A DNA stretch of 64,000 nt from Caldimonas brevitalea (GCF_001017435.1 NZ_CP011371.1:620001-684000); one strand, 5' to 3'; positions 20,037 through 30,400 are shown, counted from the stretch's first letter. Made by a program: numbers and translations. The notes: a model not told the origin generated them from the letters alone.

Positions 20037-20531
20037 TTAAGCCGTCGGCGCCGGCAGCGTGACGCCGGGCTCGAACTTCGACCGCTTCACAGAGAAGTAA
20101 GTCTTGACGTTGCGGACGTTCGCATCGCTCGTGAACAAGCGCTGCACCAGCGCGTGATAGGCCGCCATGTCGGCCACCTGCACGATCAGCACGAAGTCCG
20201 GCCCGCTGGCGGTGCGGTAGCACTGCTGCACGGCGGCTTCGGCGACGGCGCGCGCTTCGAAGGCAGCCAGCTTTTCGGCCGCTTGCTGGTCGAGCGTGAT
20301 CTCGACGACCGCCGTGAGGCCGGCACCCAGCCGGTCGGGCGACAGCAGTGCCACGGTGCGTTCGATGATGCCCAACGAGACCAGGCGTCGGACCCGGCGC
20401 AAGCAGGTGGCGGGGGAGACATGGGCGCGCTCGGCCAGCGCCTGATTGCTCAGGGCTGCGTCACGCTGCAACAGGTCGAGCAGGCGCAGGTCGACGGCAT
20501 CGAGTTGAGGGGGTCGCGAGTTGTTTTCCAT
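20037..20531 (-). CDS. Lrp/AsnC-family transcriptional regulator
   Basis: 164 residues from the ATG at 20531 (MENNSRPPQLDAVDLRLLDLLQ). An N-terminal HTH (NQALAERAHVSPATCLRRVRRL) is followed by a C-terminal RAM ligand-binding domain (VVEITLDQ, then GPDFVLIVQVADMAAYH). The frame is open upstream, but the conserved region begins here. Divergent from glmS (146 bp apart). The regulated genes are not evident. Confidence 0.92.
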   Translation of the reverse strand: MENNSRPPQLDAVDLRLLDLLQRDAALSNQALAERAHVSPATCLRRVRRLVSLGIIERTVALLSPDRLGAGLTAVVEITLDQQAAEKLAAFEARAVAEAAVQQCYRTASGPDFVLIVQVADMAAYHALVQRLFTSDANVRNVKTYFSVKRSKFEPGVTLPAPTA

Positions 20532-20677
20532 CGTTTTTTGCCTTGCAATGAAAGCATTTTGCACGACGGAGGCTACTTGACCTGTTCTTTCAGTTCTGCT
20601 TACTCTAAGCAATGAAATTTCACGTGGCCTCTCCTACCATCCGCTCATTCGTTTTCTTTTGAATCAAGGAGCCAGCC

Positions 20678-22582
20678 ATGTGCGGCATCGTCGGCGCGGT
20701 CAGCCAACGCAACATCGTTCCCATCCTGATCGAGGGTTTGAAGCGCCTCGAATACCGCGGCTATGACTCATGCGGTGTGGCCGTGCACCGGGACGGCGGG
20801 TTGCAGCGTGCGCGCAGCACGTCGCGGGTGGCCGAGCTGGACGCGCAGGTGGCGGCCGACCAGGTGACGGGCCATACGGGTGTGGCCCACACCCGCTGGG
20901 CCACGCACGGTGCGCCGGTGGTGCACAACGCCCACCCCCACTTCTCGCACGGCGTGGGGGCCGATGCCTACACCGCGCGCCCGGGCCGCATTGCGCTTGT
21001 GCACAACGGCATCATCGAGAACCATGAAGAGCTGCGCGAGGAGCTGCGCGGCAAGGGCTATGTGTTCGCGAGCCAGACGGACACCGAGGTGATCGCACAC
21101 CTGGTCGATCACTTGTACGACGGTGATCTGTTCGATGCGGTGAAGCGGGCGACGTTGCAGCTGAAGGGTGCGTATGCGATCGCGGTGTTCTGCCGAGATG
21201 AGCCCCACCGCGTGGTGGGTGCGCGCGAGGGCTCGCCGCTGGTGCTGGGGGTGGGGACGCGTGAAGGTGCCGGCGAGAACTTCCTTGCATCGGACGCGAT
21301 GGCCTTGGCGGGCGTGACCGACCAGATCGTGTACCTGGAAGAGGGCGACGTGGTCGACCTGCAGCTGGGCAAGTTCTGGATCGAGTCGCGTGGTGGCAGC
21401 GGGAGCGGTGGGACGGGGCAGCCGCAAGGCGAGCGTTATGCCCGCGTCGAGCGCCCGGTGCGCACGGTGCTGGCGCACACCGGGGCGGCCGAGCTGGGTC
21501 CGTACCGGCACTACATGCAGAAAGAGATCTTCGAGCAGCCGCGGGCAATCTCGGACACGCTCGAAGGTGTGGAGGGCATCTCGCCCGAGCTGTTCGGCGA
21601 TGGTGCTTACTCGGTGTTCAAAGAGGTCGAACAGGTGCTGATCCTGGCGTGCGGCACCAGCTACTACGCCGGTTCCACCGCCAAGTACTGGCTCGAGTCG
21701 ATTGCCAAGATCCCCACCAGCGTGGAGATCGCCAGCGAGTACCGTTATCGCGACACTGTGCCGCACCCCAAGACCTTGGTGGTCACGATCTCGCAATCGG
21801 GCGAGACGGCTGACACCTTGGCTGCGCTGAAGCACGCGCGCAGTTTGGGCATGCCGCATACGCTGACGATCTGCAACGTGGCGACGAGTGCGATGGTGCG
21901 CGAGTGCAAGCTGGCGTACATCACGCGTGCGGGTGTCGAGATCGGTGTGGCATCGACCAAGGCGTTCACGACGCAGTTGGCTGGGTTGTTCTTGCTGACG
22001 CTGGCCTTGGGCCAGGTGCGCGGGCATGTGAGTGAGGCGCAGGAGGCCGAACACCTGAAGGCCATGCGGCACCTGCCGGTGGCCTTGCAGTCGGTGCTGG
22101 CGCTGGAGCCGCAGGTGATTGCGTGGGCCGAAGAGTTTGCGCGCAAGGAAAACGCGTTGTTCCTGGGGCGCGGGTTGCACTACCCGATTGCGCTGGAAGG
22201 GGCGTTGAAGCTGAAGGAGATCAGTTATATCCACGCCGAGGCTTACCCGGCGGGTGAGTTGAAGCACGGGCCGCTGGCGCTGGTGACGGCCGAGATGCCG
22301 GTGGTGACGGTGGCGCCGAACGATACGCTGCTGGAGAAGCTGAAGAGCAATCTGCAGGAAGTGAAGGCGCGGGGCGGGCAGTTGTTTGTGTTTGCCGATG
22401 GGGACACGCGGATCGAGAGTGAGCCGGGGATCCATGTGATTCGGATGCCGGAGCACTATGGCGCGCTGTCGCCGATCTTGCATGTGGTGCCGCTGCAGTT
22501 GCTGGCGTATCACACGGCGTGTGCACGGGGGACGGATGTGGATAAGCCGCGGAACTTGGCGAAGAGTGTGACGGTGGAGTGA
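20678..22582 (+). CDS. glmS: Glutamine-fructose-6-phosphate aminotransferase
   Basis: 634 residues. The start MCGIVGAV exposes the nucleophilic Cys after Met removal. The N-terminal glutaminase domain contains HTRWATHG. Two SIS domains follow (CGTSYYAG and SQSGETADT), and the C-terminus ends in the conserved KSVTVE. It commits fructose-6-P to UDP-GlcNAc synthesis. AAGGAG precedes the start. In many bacteria the 3' end of this gene is the attachment site for Tn7-family transposons, and here accessory DNA begins right after the stop. Confidence 0.98.
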   Translation: MCGIVGAVSQRNIVPILIEGLKRLEYRGYDSCGVAVHRDGGLQRARSTSRVAELDAQVAADQVTGHTGVAHTRWATHGAPVVHNAHPHFSHGVGADAYTARPGRIALVHNGIIENHEELREELRGKGYVFASQTDTEVIAHLVDHLYDGDLFDAVKRATLQLKGAYAIAVFCRDEPHRVVGAREGSPLVLGVGTREGAGENFLASDAMALAGVTDQIVYLEEGDVVDLQLGKFWIESRGGSGSGGTGQPQGERYARVERPVRTVLAHTGAAELGPYRHYMQKEIFEQPRAISDTLEGVEGISPELFGDGAYSVFKEVEQVLILACGTSYYAGSTAKYWLESIAKIPTSVEIASEYRYRDTVPHPKTLVVTISQSGETADTLAALKHARSLGMPHTLTICNVATSAMVRECKLAYITRAGVEIGVASTKAFTTQLAGLFLLTLALGQVRGHVSEAQEAEHLKAMRHLPVALQSVLALEPQVIAWAEEFARKENALFLGRGLHYPIALEGALKLKEISYIHAEAYPAGELKHGPLALVTAEMPVVTVAPNDTLLEKLKSNLQEVKARGGQLFVFADGDTRIESEPGIHVIRMPEHYGALSPILHVVPLQLLAYHTACARGTDVDKPRNLAKSVTVE

Positions 22583-22596
22583 GGGGGGGGCGGGTT

Positions 22597-22627
22597 GTTG
22601 GCTGGAATAAATAAAGTTGGTCGGAAT
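22597..22627 (+). repeat. Direct 12-mer repeat just after glmS
   Basis: GTTGGCTGGAAT (22597-22608) and GTTGGTCGGAAT (22616-22627) are the same 12-mer with two mismatches at a 19-base period. They begin 14 bases after the glmS stop and are preceded by T (TGTTGG). The spacing is reminiscent of transposase-binding repeats in Tn7-like ends, but a second end was not identified. Confidence 0.4.
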
Positions 22628-22656
22628 TGAGCCCGGTAAGTCCTTGATTGTGAATG

Positions 22657-22690
22657 GCCGCCGAGACAAAGCAAGATTTGTCGAGGCGGC
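22657..22690. repeat. Hairpin with symmetric GA/GA internal loop
   Basis: GCCGCC-GA-GACAAA, a 6-base loop, then TTTGTC-GA-GGCGGC: two perfect 6-bp helices separated by opposing GA dinucleotides. No T-run follows on either strand, so it is not an obvious terminator. Confidence 0.45.
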
Positions 22691-22812
22691 AGCGCAAGGG
22701 CTACAGCAGGCGTTTTGGCGGAAAAGTGCGGGGGGAAGTCTGTAGGGGTCTACGTTACCGAGGCCGTTGGGCCTGTCCGGATTTTTGTGTGTGAGGCTCT
22801 GAAGGCCGCCCC

Positions 22813-24072
22813 TTAAACGGCGGTCGTGATGAAGCGGTCACCGTAGGCGATCGCAAACTGATTCATCGCCTCCCGCCATTCCTTGGCAGCCCGTCCCCAG
22901 TCCGCCGTGATGTTGCGCAGCGCCAGCCAGATTAGCTTGGTGGCTGCCTCGTCGCTAGGGAAGTGCCCGCGCGTCTTGATGATCTTACGCAGTTGGGCGT
23001 GGATGCTCTCAATGGAATTTGTTGTGTAAATCACCCGACGCACCGCCGGCGGGAACGCATAAAACGGAATCACCCGATCCCAGTTGCGCCGCCAGGCGGC
23101 CACCACGGTCGGGAACTTGTTGCCCCAGGGCCCGGCCTCAAACGCCTCCAGTTCGGCCGCTGCGGCCTCGGCGCTGACGGCCGTGTAGATCGGCTTGAGC
23201 GCCGTGGCGAGTTGCTTGCGGTCCTTCCAGCTGGCGAAATCCAGGCTGTTGCGCAGCAGGTGCACGATGCAGGTCTGCAGCGTGGTGGCCGGGAATACCG
23301 CGCCCAGGGCTTCGGGGATGCCCTTCAGCCCGTCGGTGACGGCGATCAGAATGTCGCCTACCCCGCGCGTCTTCAAATCGTTGAAGACCTTGAGCCAGAA
23401 CTTGGCGCCTTCGGTGCCTTCGATCCACAGCCCCAGGATGTCGCGCGTGCCGTCCGGCAACACGCCCAGCGCCAGGTAGACGGCCTTGTTGCGCACCACG
23501 GCGTCTTCGCGGATCTTCACCCGCAGGGCGTCGAAGAACACCACCGGGTACATCGGCTCCAGCGGCCGGCTCTGCCAGGCCGTCACCTCCGACATCACCG
23601 CGTCGGTTACCGAGCTGATGAACTCCGGCGAGACCTCGGTGCCGTACTGCTCGGCCAGGAAACCCTGGATCTCACGCACCGTCATGCCGCGTGCGTACAT
23701 GGCGACGATCTTGTCGTCAAAGCCGGTGAAGCGGCGCTCGTGCTTGGGAATGAGCACCGGCTCGAAGCTGCCTTCGCGGTCGCGCGGCACCTCCAGGCGC
23801 AGCGGCCCGTCCTCGGTCAACACCGTCTTGCCGCTGGTGCCGTTGCGGTGGTTGCCCGCCTCTTCTGGCTTGGCAGCGCCGGCTGGGTAGCCCAGGTGGT
23901 GCGACAGCTCGGCGCCGAGCGCCCGCTCGATCAAGGCCTTCTTGAACGCCATCGAGGCGGTCTGGACCGCCTCGGCGCTCATCGGACCCTTGACGAACTG
24001 GTCAATCAGTTCCTTGGGAATGGACGGCAGCGGCGCCTGCGCGGCCGCGGCCGGCTTCTTTTTGCTTGGCAT
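22813..24072 (-). CDS. IS256-family transposase
   Basis: 419-residue mutator-type transposase. Characteristic segments are GAELSHHLGYPAG, VTDGLKGIPEAL, LQTCIVHLLRNSLDF and VIYTTNSIESIHAQLRK. The family's DDE residues are expected within FFDALRV, AVTDGLKG and NSIE. The reading frame is intact, but its upstream region and promoter have been displaced by the IS110 insertion, so expression is doubtful. A degraded relative lies at 42.7-43.25 kb. Confidence 0.95.
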   Translation of the reverse strand: MPSKKKPAAAAQAPLPSIPKELIDQFVKGPMSAEAVQTASMAFKKALIERALGAELSHHLGYPAGAAKPEEAGNHRNGTSGKTVLTEDGPLRLEVPRDREGSFEPVLIPKHERRFTGFDDKIVAMYARGMTVREIQGFLAEQYGTEVSPEFISSVTDAVMSEVTAWQSRPLEPMYPVVFFDALRVKIREDAVVRNKAVYLALGVLPDGTRDILGLWIEGTEGAKFWLKVFNDLKTRGVGDILIAVTDGLKGIPEALGAVFPATTLQTCIVHLLRNSLDFASWKDRKQLATALKPIYTAVSAEAAAAELEAFEAGPWGNKFPTVVAAWRRNWDRVIPFYAFPPAVRRVIYTTNSIESIHAQLRKIIKTRGHFPSDEAATKLIWLALRNITADWGRAAKEWREAMNQFAIAYGDRFITTAV

Positions 24073-24116
24073 ACATGCTCCTCATTGACATGCTATGCCT
24101 TGTATGGATGCCTCCC

Positions 24117-24400
24117 GGCGATAGGAAGTAACCCGCATCGTGTTGTGAGAAGTTGGCTGCTGCCTTGTATCCGGCCTTGTGTACGGTGGATGGGTTGCCC
24201 CATCGGCCCGTGGGCCCCGATGTAGTCCGCTGACAAGCGCCTCATCTCAAACGCGGACTGTTGAAGTCCGGCATAGCATTCAGGTTTGGCTCGTCACGGT
24301 CTGACCTGCTTCACATCACTTCGCTTCGTTGCTGCCTCATCGCCTTCAACGGCTCACCATACCCTTTCTGTCAGTTGGTTAATCTTCAGTTGCCGTCCGG
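24117..24400 (-). ncRNA. Candidate bridge-RNA region of the IS110 element
   Basis: 284 bases without an ORF between the transposase stop and the element end. In IS110-family elements a structured RNA from the non-coding end guides recombination; IS1111-type members carry it downstream of the transposase, as here. I infer the RNA from position and element type only. I did not resolve its guide loops. Confidence 0.4.
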
Positions 24401-25477
24401 TCAAGCCGCTTGGGGCTTGGCGCTGAGGTAACCCCGCTGGTATTCCTGCTGCTTTGCTACGACTGCCCAGATCGTGCGAGCCATCTTGGCCGCCTGCGCC
24501 ACGATCACCACGTTTGCTGGCCGTCTAGCTCTGATCTGCTCGAGCCACCGCCCCGGCTCCTTCGCATGCGTGAGCACCGAACGAGCGCCGTGGATCAACA
24601 GCGTGCGCAAATAGGTGTCGCCTCGCTTGGAGATACCCAGCAACTTGACCTTGCCGCCGGTGCCGCTTTGTCTTGGCACCAGGCCCAACCAGGCGCAGAA
24701 CTCGCGTCCCGACTTGAAGGCCTTAGCGTCGCCCATCGTGGCGATCGCCGCCGTGGCCGTGAGCAAGCCCACGCCCGGGATCTCGGCCACACGCTTCATG
24801 TCCGCGTCCGTGCGCAATTGCTGGGTGAGCCGCTGCTCGATGGCCTTGATGTCCTCGGCCAGTTTCTTGATCCGCTGGGCCTGCTCGCGCAGGCTGTCGG
24901 CGACGTACTGCGGGATGTCCTTGCCCAGCGATTCCAAGGTCGCCTCGATCTCGCTGAATAAGGCGTTCTTTCCCCTTGCGAAGATCGCGCCGAACTCGTG
25001 GAGCAAGCCCCGCAGCGCGTTGGTCTGCATGACCTTCATCTTCTGCAGCAGTTCACGCTGACGATGCAGCACGAGCGTGGCCTGCTGCTCCAGTGTCTTC
25101 ATGCCCACAAACTTCGTCCCGGGCTGCTGGATCGCCAGCCAGATTGCCCGCGCGTCGGCGGCGTCGGTCTTGTTGCCGCTCACGAAGGGGCGCACCGCCT
25201 TGGCGTGGATCAGGCGCACGTGGTGGCCCACAGCCATGAGCCTTCGTGCCCAATGGTGCGCGCCGCCGCAAGCCTCGATGCCGATGAGGCACGGCGTCAT
25301 ATTGGCGAAGTGCTCGAGCACCTTGGCGCGCTTGAGCTGCACGTTGACGATCTCGCCGGTGTTCATGTCCACGGTGTGCAACTGGAACACGCTCTTGGCG
25401 ATGTCCAGACCCACGACCTGCCGCCCGTCGATCATGCCGATGACCTGGCCAGCGCCCCTGCGTGCAGTACGATTCAT
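24401..25477 (-). CDS. IS110-family (IS1111 group) transposase
   Basis: 358 residues from the ATG at 25477 (MNRTARRGAGQVIGMIDG). The N-terminal RuvC-like DEDD domain has Asp in VGLDIAKSVF, Glu in GIEACGGAHHWAR and Asp residues in NKTDAADARAIW. The C-terminal transposase_20 region has IPGVGLLTATAAIA and GREFCAWLGLVPRQ. The frame is open 168 bases upstream, but conserved sequence begins near this start. Apparently intact. Confidence 0.95.
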   Translation of the reverse strand: MNRTARRGAGQVIGMIDGRQVVGLDIAKSVFQLHTVDMNTGEIVNVQLKRAKVLEHFANMTPCLIGIEACGGAHHWARRLMAVGHHVRLIHAKAVRPFVSGNKTDAADARAIWLAIQQPGTKFVGMKTLEQQATLVLHRQRELLQKMKVMQTNALRGLLHEFGAIFARGKNALFSEIEATLESLGKDIPQYVADSLREQAQRIKKLAEDIKAIEQRLTQQLRTDADMKRVAEIPGVGLLTATAAIATMGDAKAFKSGREFCAWLGLVPRQSGTGGKVKLLGISKRGDTYLRTLLIHGARSVLTHAKEPGRWLEQIRARRPANVVIVAQAAKMARTIWAVVAKQQEYQRGYLSAKPQAA

Positions 25478-25690
25478 CTCGGACTCTCGATGGTGATTGT
25501 GAAGACTTCGGTCTATCACGCCCTGAGCACATCGATGCCGTATCCACTCGAGGGTCCGCCTTGCCGCAACGACAAGCGCCTTCCCAGGAACAGTTCGCTG
25601 TTCATCTCCGCGCTCCAGCTTCAGTCCCCGTAGGGAGGGAGGCATCCATTACATCTCAAACACAAAATTCCTGACAGGCTCGTGTTTGTT

Positions 25691-25730
25691 CCGTGCCATT
25701 AATGTCTGAGACGTGCCATTAAAGTCCGAG
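25691..25730 (+). repeat. Two tandem 20-bp imperfect repeats
   Basis: Units at 25691-25710 and 25711-25730 share CGTGCCATTAA and GTC-GAG with 17 of 20 bases identical. They lie between the IS256 right end and the IS1182 left end. They may be the end of a further, otherwise lost insertion sequence. Confidence 0.6.
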
Positions 25731-25736
25731 ACATGG

Positions 25737-27337
25737 CAGACAGAGGGGCGCTTCAAGCGCCCCTCTGTCTGCTGACAAACCCCGCTATTTGGCGGGGTTT
25801 GCCGTTTCAGGGCCGAGAGAACTTCAGGCGGCGAGTTCGCAAAGCGATAGACGGCAAGGCGAACTCAGGGCAGCAGCCAGGGCTTGCCGGATGTGGTGAC
25901 GGCTGAACGAGCGTAAAAGCTGCGCCAGCAGCCGGGCAATCTTCTTGATGTTCTGAGCGGCTGCGGCCATCAGACACTGTGCCCGCACGCGCTCCAGGCC
26001 GCGGAAGCGCGCATAGCGCTGGCCGTGCAGTTCCTTCGCGTCAGCGAAGCTGCGCTCCACCGTTTCCTTGCGCCGTGCATAAATGCGCTTGCCCCGCTCG
26101 CTGAGCCGATGCTGGTCGACCCGCTCCTTGGCGTCATCCCAGACGTGGCGCACCACCACCTTGGTGTGGGTCGCGCTCTTGGTGCACTGACCTCGTTGCG
26201 GACAACCACCGCATCGTGCTGGGTCGGAGTGATATTCCCGGTAGCCCATCCGGTTGGTGGTGCGATAGGGCAGGAATTGCCCGGCTGGGCACACGTAGCC
26301 TTCACGTGCCGCGTCGTAGCTGTACTGGCGCTTGTAGAAGTAGCCCTCTTGGTGACTGGGCCGACGGTAGCCGATGACACCGTACAGCGCGCGCTGCTGT
26401 AACCCGTGGCAGATCAGCGCGCTCATGTAGCCCGCATCCAGACCCACCGCCTCCGGCGTGAGCGCAAACCGCTCGCACTGCCTGTCCAGCCGCCTGAGGT
26501 AGGGCTGGCTGTCATGCACGTTGCCTGGCGTGACGTGCGTGTCGGTGATGATGGCGTGCTTGCCGTCCACCGTACGATGGTCGAGATAGAAGAAGCCCTG
26601 GGGCTTGCCCTCACGGGTCATGTAGCCTGCATCAGCGTCTGTCGTGCTGACCTTGACTTCGCGAGTCTCGCTTTTGGGCGGCTTCGGCGGCAACGGGCCT
26701 TTGCCGTGCGCCTGGCGGTCCTGCTCGACCGCCGCGTCCAACTCCGCCAGGTACGCCGCCGGCTTCTGATCGACCTGATGGACCTCGAATCGGTTCTTGT
26801 TAGCGTTTGCCTTCAAATGCGTGCTGTCGGTGTACAGCACCTGCCCGCCTATGAGCCCGTGCTGCAGCGCCTGCTCAACGATGCCGTCGAAGATCTCCTG
26901 CTCGATGCCGGTGCCGGCAAACCGGCGTCGCCGGTTCTGCGAGAACGTCGACGCATCCGGTACCCGCTCCGTCAGGTTCAGCCCGGCGAACCAACGGTAC
27001 GCGACATTGACCTCGATCTCCTTGACCAGACGGCGTTCCGAGCGGATGCCGAACAGGTACCCGATGAACAACATCTTGAACAGCGCCACCGGATCGAGCG
27101 CCGGGCGCCCGTTGTCTGCGCTGTACAGATGCGCCGTCTTCACGCGTATGAAGCCGAAGTCAATGTGCCGCTCGATGTGCCGCAGCAGATGATCCGCCGG
27201 CACCAACTCTTCCAGCGTCACCATCTCCAGTTCGCATTGCTTTGGATGGGCAGGCTTGAGCATGCCGCCCATTCAAGCACAAAGCCCCCGTCGTGGGGGC
27301 TTTGTCAGCAGCCTGAGGGGCGCTTCAAGCGCCCCTT
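25737..27337 (-). mobile_element. IS1182-family element with hairpin-bearing ends
   Basis: Both ends carry the same two-hairpin design. Outermost is a self-complementary GGGGCGCTTCAAGCGCCCC (25745-25763 and 27317-27335), then TGACAAA/TTTGTCA, then an inner GC hairpin (25777-25800 and 27281-27303). In opposite orientation these are the terminal inverted repeats. The exact boundary and target duplication are not resolved. The single gene inside is the transposase. Confidence 0.75.
25824..27272 (-). CDS. IS1182-family transposase
   Basis: 482 residues (or 479 from the ATG at 27263). The N-terminal DUF772-like domain has ADHLLRHIERHIDFGF and DPVALFKMLFIGYLFGI. The DDE domain follows (YTDSTHLKANANKN, then VDGKHAIITDTHVTPGNVHD). 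A Cys-rich insert (CPAGQF, CGGCPQRGQC) is typical of IS1182. The frame is intact, so the element may be active. Confidence 0.95.
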   Translation of the reverse strand: MGGMLKPAHPKQCELEMVTLEELVPADHLLRHIERHIDFGFIRVKTAHLYSADNGRPALDPVALFKMLFIGYLFGIRSERRLVKEIEVNVAYRWFAGLNLTERVPDASTFSQNRRRRFAGTGIEQEIFDGIVEQALQHGLIGGQVLYTDSTHLKANANKNRFEVHQVDQKPAAYLAELDAAVEQDRQAHGKGPLPPKPPKSETREVKVSTTDADAGYMTREGKPQGFFYLDHRTVDGKHAIITDTHVTPGNVHDSQPYLRRLDRQCERFALTPEAVGLDAGYMSALICHGLQQRALYGVIGYRRPSHQEGYFYKRQYSYDAAREGYVCPAGQFLPYRTTNRMGYREYHSDPARCGGCPQRGQCTKSATHTKVVVRHVWDDAKERVDQHRLSERGKRIYARRKETVERSFADAKELHGQRYARFRGLERVRAQCLMAAAAQNIKKIARLLAQLLRSFSRHHIRQALAAALSSPCRLSLCELAA

Positions 27338-27491
27338 TTTTCTTCGATGCGCCGTGATTGATTGCGTGGTGGCTGCGGCCCGTATCAGTTCAGCGAAGAG
27401 CTGCGGTCAATTGAATGACAGTGGATCAATTGAAAGGCGCTGAACGTCTGTGGACAGCACCACAGCGACGCGCTCACCAACGGTTGGCAGG

Positions 27492-30400
27492 TCATCGCGC
27501 AGTGCCAGAAGTCCGCTTTTCCGTAGACAGGCGCGGCACAAGATCAAGGACGCGAGCGAGAACCCGCGCCTCCCCACCGAGTTGGTGCTGAGCAGCAGCA
27601 GCCCTGGCCTGAAGGAGCGTCTGCAGGCCAAAGCGATCAATGCGTTCTCCGGTGTCGGGGTGTAGCCAGTACCTTTCCGGGTCAGCTACCGAGACAAGCA
27701 GGCAGCCCGTACGCGCATCCCGATGGGCCATGTACTTCTTGACCAACTGCTCGTCAATCGTGTCACACAGCTCTCGCGCGGATCTTCCCTTCTCACCGAC
27801 TTTCAGTTCGATGGTCGCCTGGTACCCCGAGACAGTCCTCAGACGAATGTCGGTCTCCTTGCCATCAGCGGTCACCGCTTCCTGGTCAACGGTGTAGGCC
27901 TCCCGGGCCGCGACTTCCAGTTCGCGCGCGATCATGGGCCGCAGCGTGTTCTCGTCGTCAATCAACGCCCAGCCGGCCCGCGGCCCTGTGTCCTTGAGCA
28001 GCAGTTCCTGGAGATCGTCCAGCCGATCGACCAACAACTGCGCCACGTCGGATGTGGTCTTCGGTGAAAGCTCCTTGCGGGCCAGAAGTGTGGCCACCTC
28101 CGTCGGTTTCCAGGCGCTGGAATCAATCTCTGCGGCAAGGCGCTCCTGAGCCAACGCCGCGATGCGATCTCGCAAGCGCTCGAAGAGCGGATCGGCTGCG
28201 AGAGCGAGCTTTGCACTGAGAGCCTCCGGGCCGCTCGCCTTCATCAACGCATCGAAGATGTACCGGCGTCCATCCTCGGCAGCGTCCCGCGCGCCGGGTG
28301 AGTAGACGGTGTCATGCACGAGGTCGTCTTCCGACCTCACATGCCGATGAAATTCAAGCGTCAGCCGGAGTAGTTGCGCAGCCGCCAGCTTGGAGGCCCA
28401 TTCGGTCGATCCAAAGCCAGTCCGCTCGTTGAACAGTGAACCGATGATGTGAACTGCTGTCCCGTTGGGCTCCGCGGGAAGTGCAGCCAGAACGGGAAGC
28501 ATGCCGTCCACACCACGCGATGGCGCGAGCGAGAACAGGACCGGCAGCCAGAACAGCAAGTATGGGCCGGTGCCGACCGCCCCAACCTGAGCCGCGACCA
28601 GTTCCTCCAAAGGTCCTTTCACCTCTGGGCCGGCGTGCGCCAGCAGCACGCGTACAACCTGGGAGAGCTTCTGTTCGTTCGACGGCGAATGCGGAAGCTG
28701 CATCAATGTCAAGCCCGACCAAGCGAGCCAACCGACGAGACGGGGCACAAGCAACTGTGATACGTCCTGCGTGCCGTTCCGTAGGGACTGCAGCACCATG
28801 GAGTGCCAGCCCGAATCGCCGCCCGCGTCGAGCAGCTCATCGAGCAGTTCGCTTCCAACGACAGCCTCCACCTCCGTAGGGTGCGCCTTCGCGAGGCTGC
28901 CAAGCCAACTGGGCAGGCCGTTCAGCTCCAGCAAGGCATAGCGGGCAGCGAGTTCCGCTTCACTGGGCTTTAACTTGGTTGCCCAGAGGGGGTCTTCCGC
29001 TTCTGCATAGATGCCCATCAGACCGATCGACCACACAACGAGATAGGTGTTCTCCTCTCCGCGCCGGCGCTCGCACCGAATTGTCGGACGCATGCCGCGC
29101 CAGTACGCCATCATGGCGAGCCTCAGCCTGTCTGTGATGTCGCCGCCGAACTGGGAGGTCAAGAACGCACGATCCCATCGCCCTTCGTCGCCATTTCTGC
29201 CCAGCTTGCGCAAGACCAGCCAAAGGTTCCAGATCGTGTTGTCCCTGCGACCGGGCCCTAGTGCTAGCGCAGGCTGCTCAGCCAGTTCTCGCCTCATCCG
29301 AGCCCACGCTTCCTTCTCATCGGCGCGCTTCTTGGCCTGGCGCTCTTGCCGCTTCCGCTGCTCCTCCTGCATTTTCAGGAACTCAGCGCTTGGCTGGTTC
29401 GACTTGATGATCGAGTTCAACTCGTCGGTCAGCGCGGTCGAGTCAACCACGGCCCCGCGAAGAGCGCCCTCGGCGTCCTTGAGGCGTCCCTCGATTGCGT
29501 AGAGGTGAGCGGCTAGGTGCAACAGAACCGATCGACGCTCCGGCGACATCTGTACGTCAGCCAGCGCTGCCTGTACCCATGGGCCGTCCCGTTCCAACGC
29601 GTAGTTCAGTGCCCCTTCATAGACGATGCGAACCAGTCGGTACCTGGCACTGCGGTCTCCGCCAAGCGATTCCACACAGGCCAGATCCGCCTCAAAGACC
29701 CGAGGTCGCCAATCATTTGGCAGCGAGTCGAGCAGCGCACTCAGCTCCGTCTTGCCCTTCCCCATGCCCGAGGAGGCGTCGGCCGACCGCCTCGCAAGAA
29801 CCGAGGCCTCGATCAGTGTCTCGCTGACGCTTCCAAGTTCGAGCAACCGGACACACAGCGCGCGCAAGATGCTCGACACTTCCAGCCGCCCATCGGCCTC
29901 TTGGAACTCTTCGTCGACCGCCGATAGCCCCCCGCGTGCAAGCCGAAGCACATCAGGCAACAAGGCTTCAAGACGAGCTCGGCTCATGTCGGCCTTCTGG
30001 ATCACCCGGGCGACACTGTCTGCGTAGCCACCGCGATCCCTCTTTTCGCTGCGCACCCTCGCCAAGAGCTGAACCAGTTGGGCTTCGGTGACATGCTCCG
30101 GGTACAGCATCGTCCCGACCCAACGCGCAAGTCGTTCGGACCACCCCGGCACCAGCGTGACGATCGCATCGACCATCGGTGCAACGCGGGAATCGCCTAG
30201 GCCCGCAAGCGCTATCAATGCCTCGAATCGCTCTCGATCGCTGCAAGATGCGTCCGCTGCAACCTGTGCAACCAGGTCCGCGCAGCCTTGCATGTGCCCG
30301 GCGCTCACGAGACGAAGTAGCAATTCCCGGACCTCAGGGGCCTCGACGCCAGCGGCCCAGGCAGATCGCACCGTGCCGGCGAGGCCAAGTTGCGCCAGCC

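Larger units (their letters stand above)
24105..25648 (-). mobile_element. IS110-family element of the IS1111 type
   Basis: A perfect 12-bp inverted repeat, TGGATGCCTCCC at 24105-24116 and its complement at 25637-25648, bounds the element. It contains one DEDD transposase and a longer non-coding segment on the 3' side of the gene, the layout known for the IS1111 subgroup. It interrupts an IS256 element. Confidence 0.85.
22771..25679 (-). mobile_element. IS256-family element, split by an IS110-family insertion
   Basis: Terminal inverted repeats are visible at 22771-22795 and 25655-25679; 22 of 25 positions match once one is reverse-complemented. Removing the inner IS110 element (24105-25648) leaves a normal ~1.37-kb IS256 element. 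The IS110 insertion lies between the transposase start codon and the right end. No clear flanking target duplication was found. Confidence 0.85.

Noticed and set aside
20613..20677. A glmS-type ribozyme leader before glmS
   Set aside because: The leader is short and shows no ribozyme core; such ribozymes are typical of Firmicutes.
20768..22669. 633-residue minus-strand frame opposite glmS
   Set aside because: Antisense shadow rich in Arg/His; glmS with all motifs is on the other strand.
27338..27491. Possible gene between the IS1182 element and the NTPase stop
   Set aside because: Only short frames, no ribosome site and no conserved pattern.
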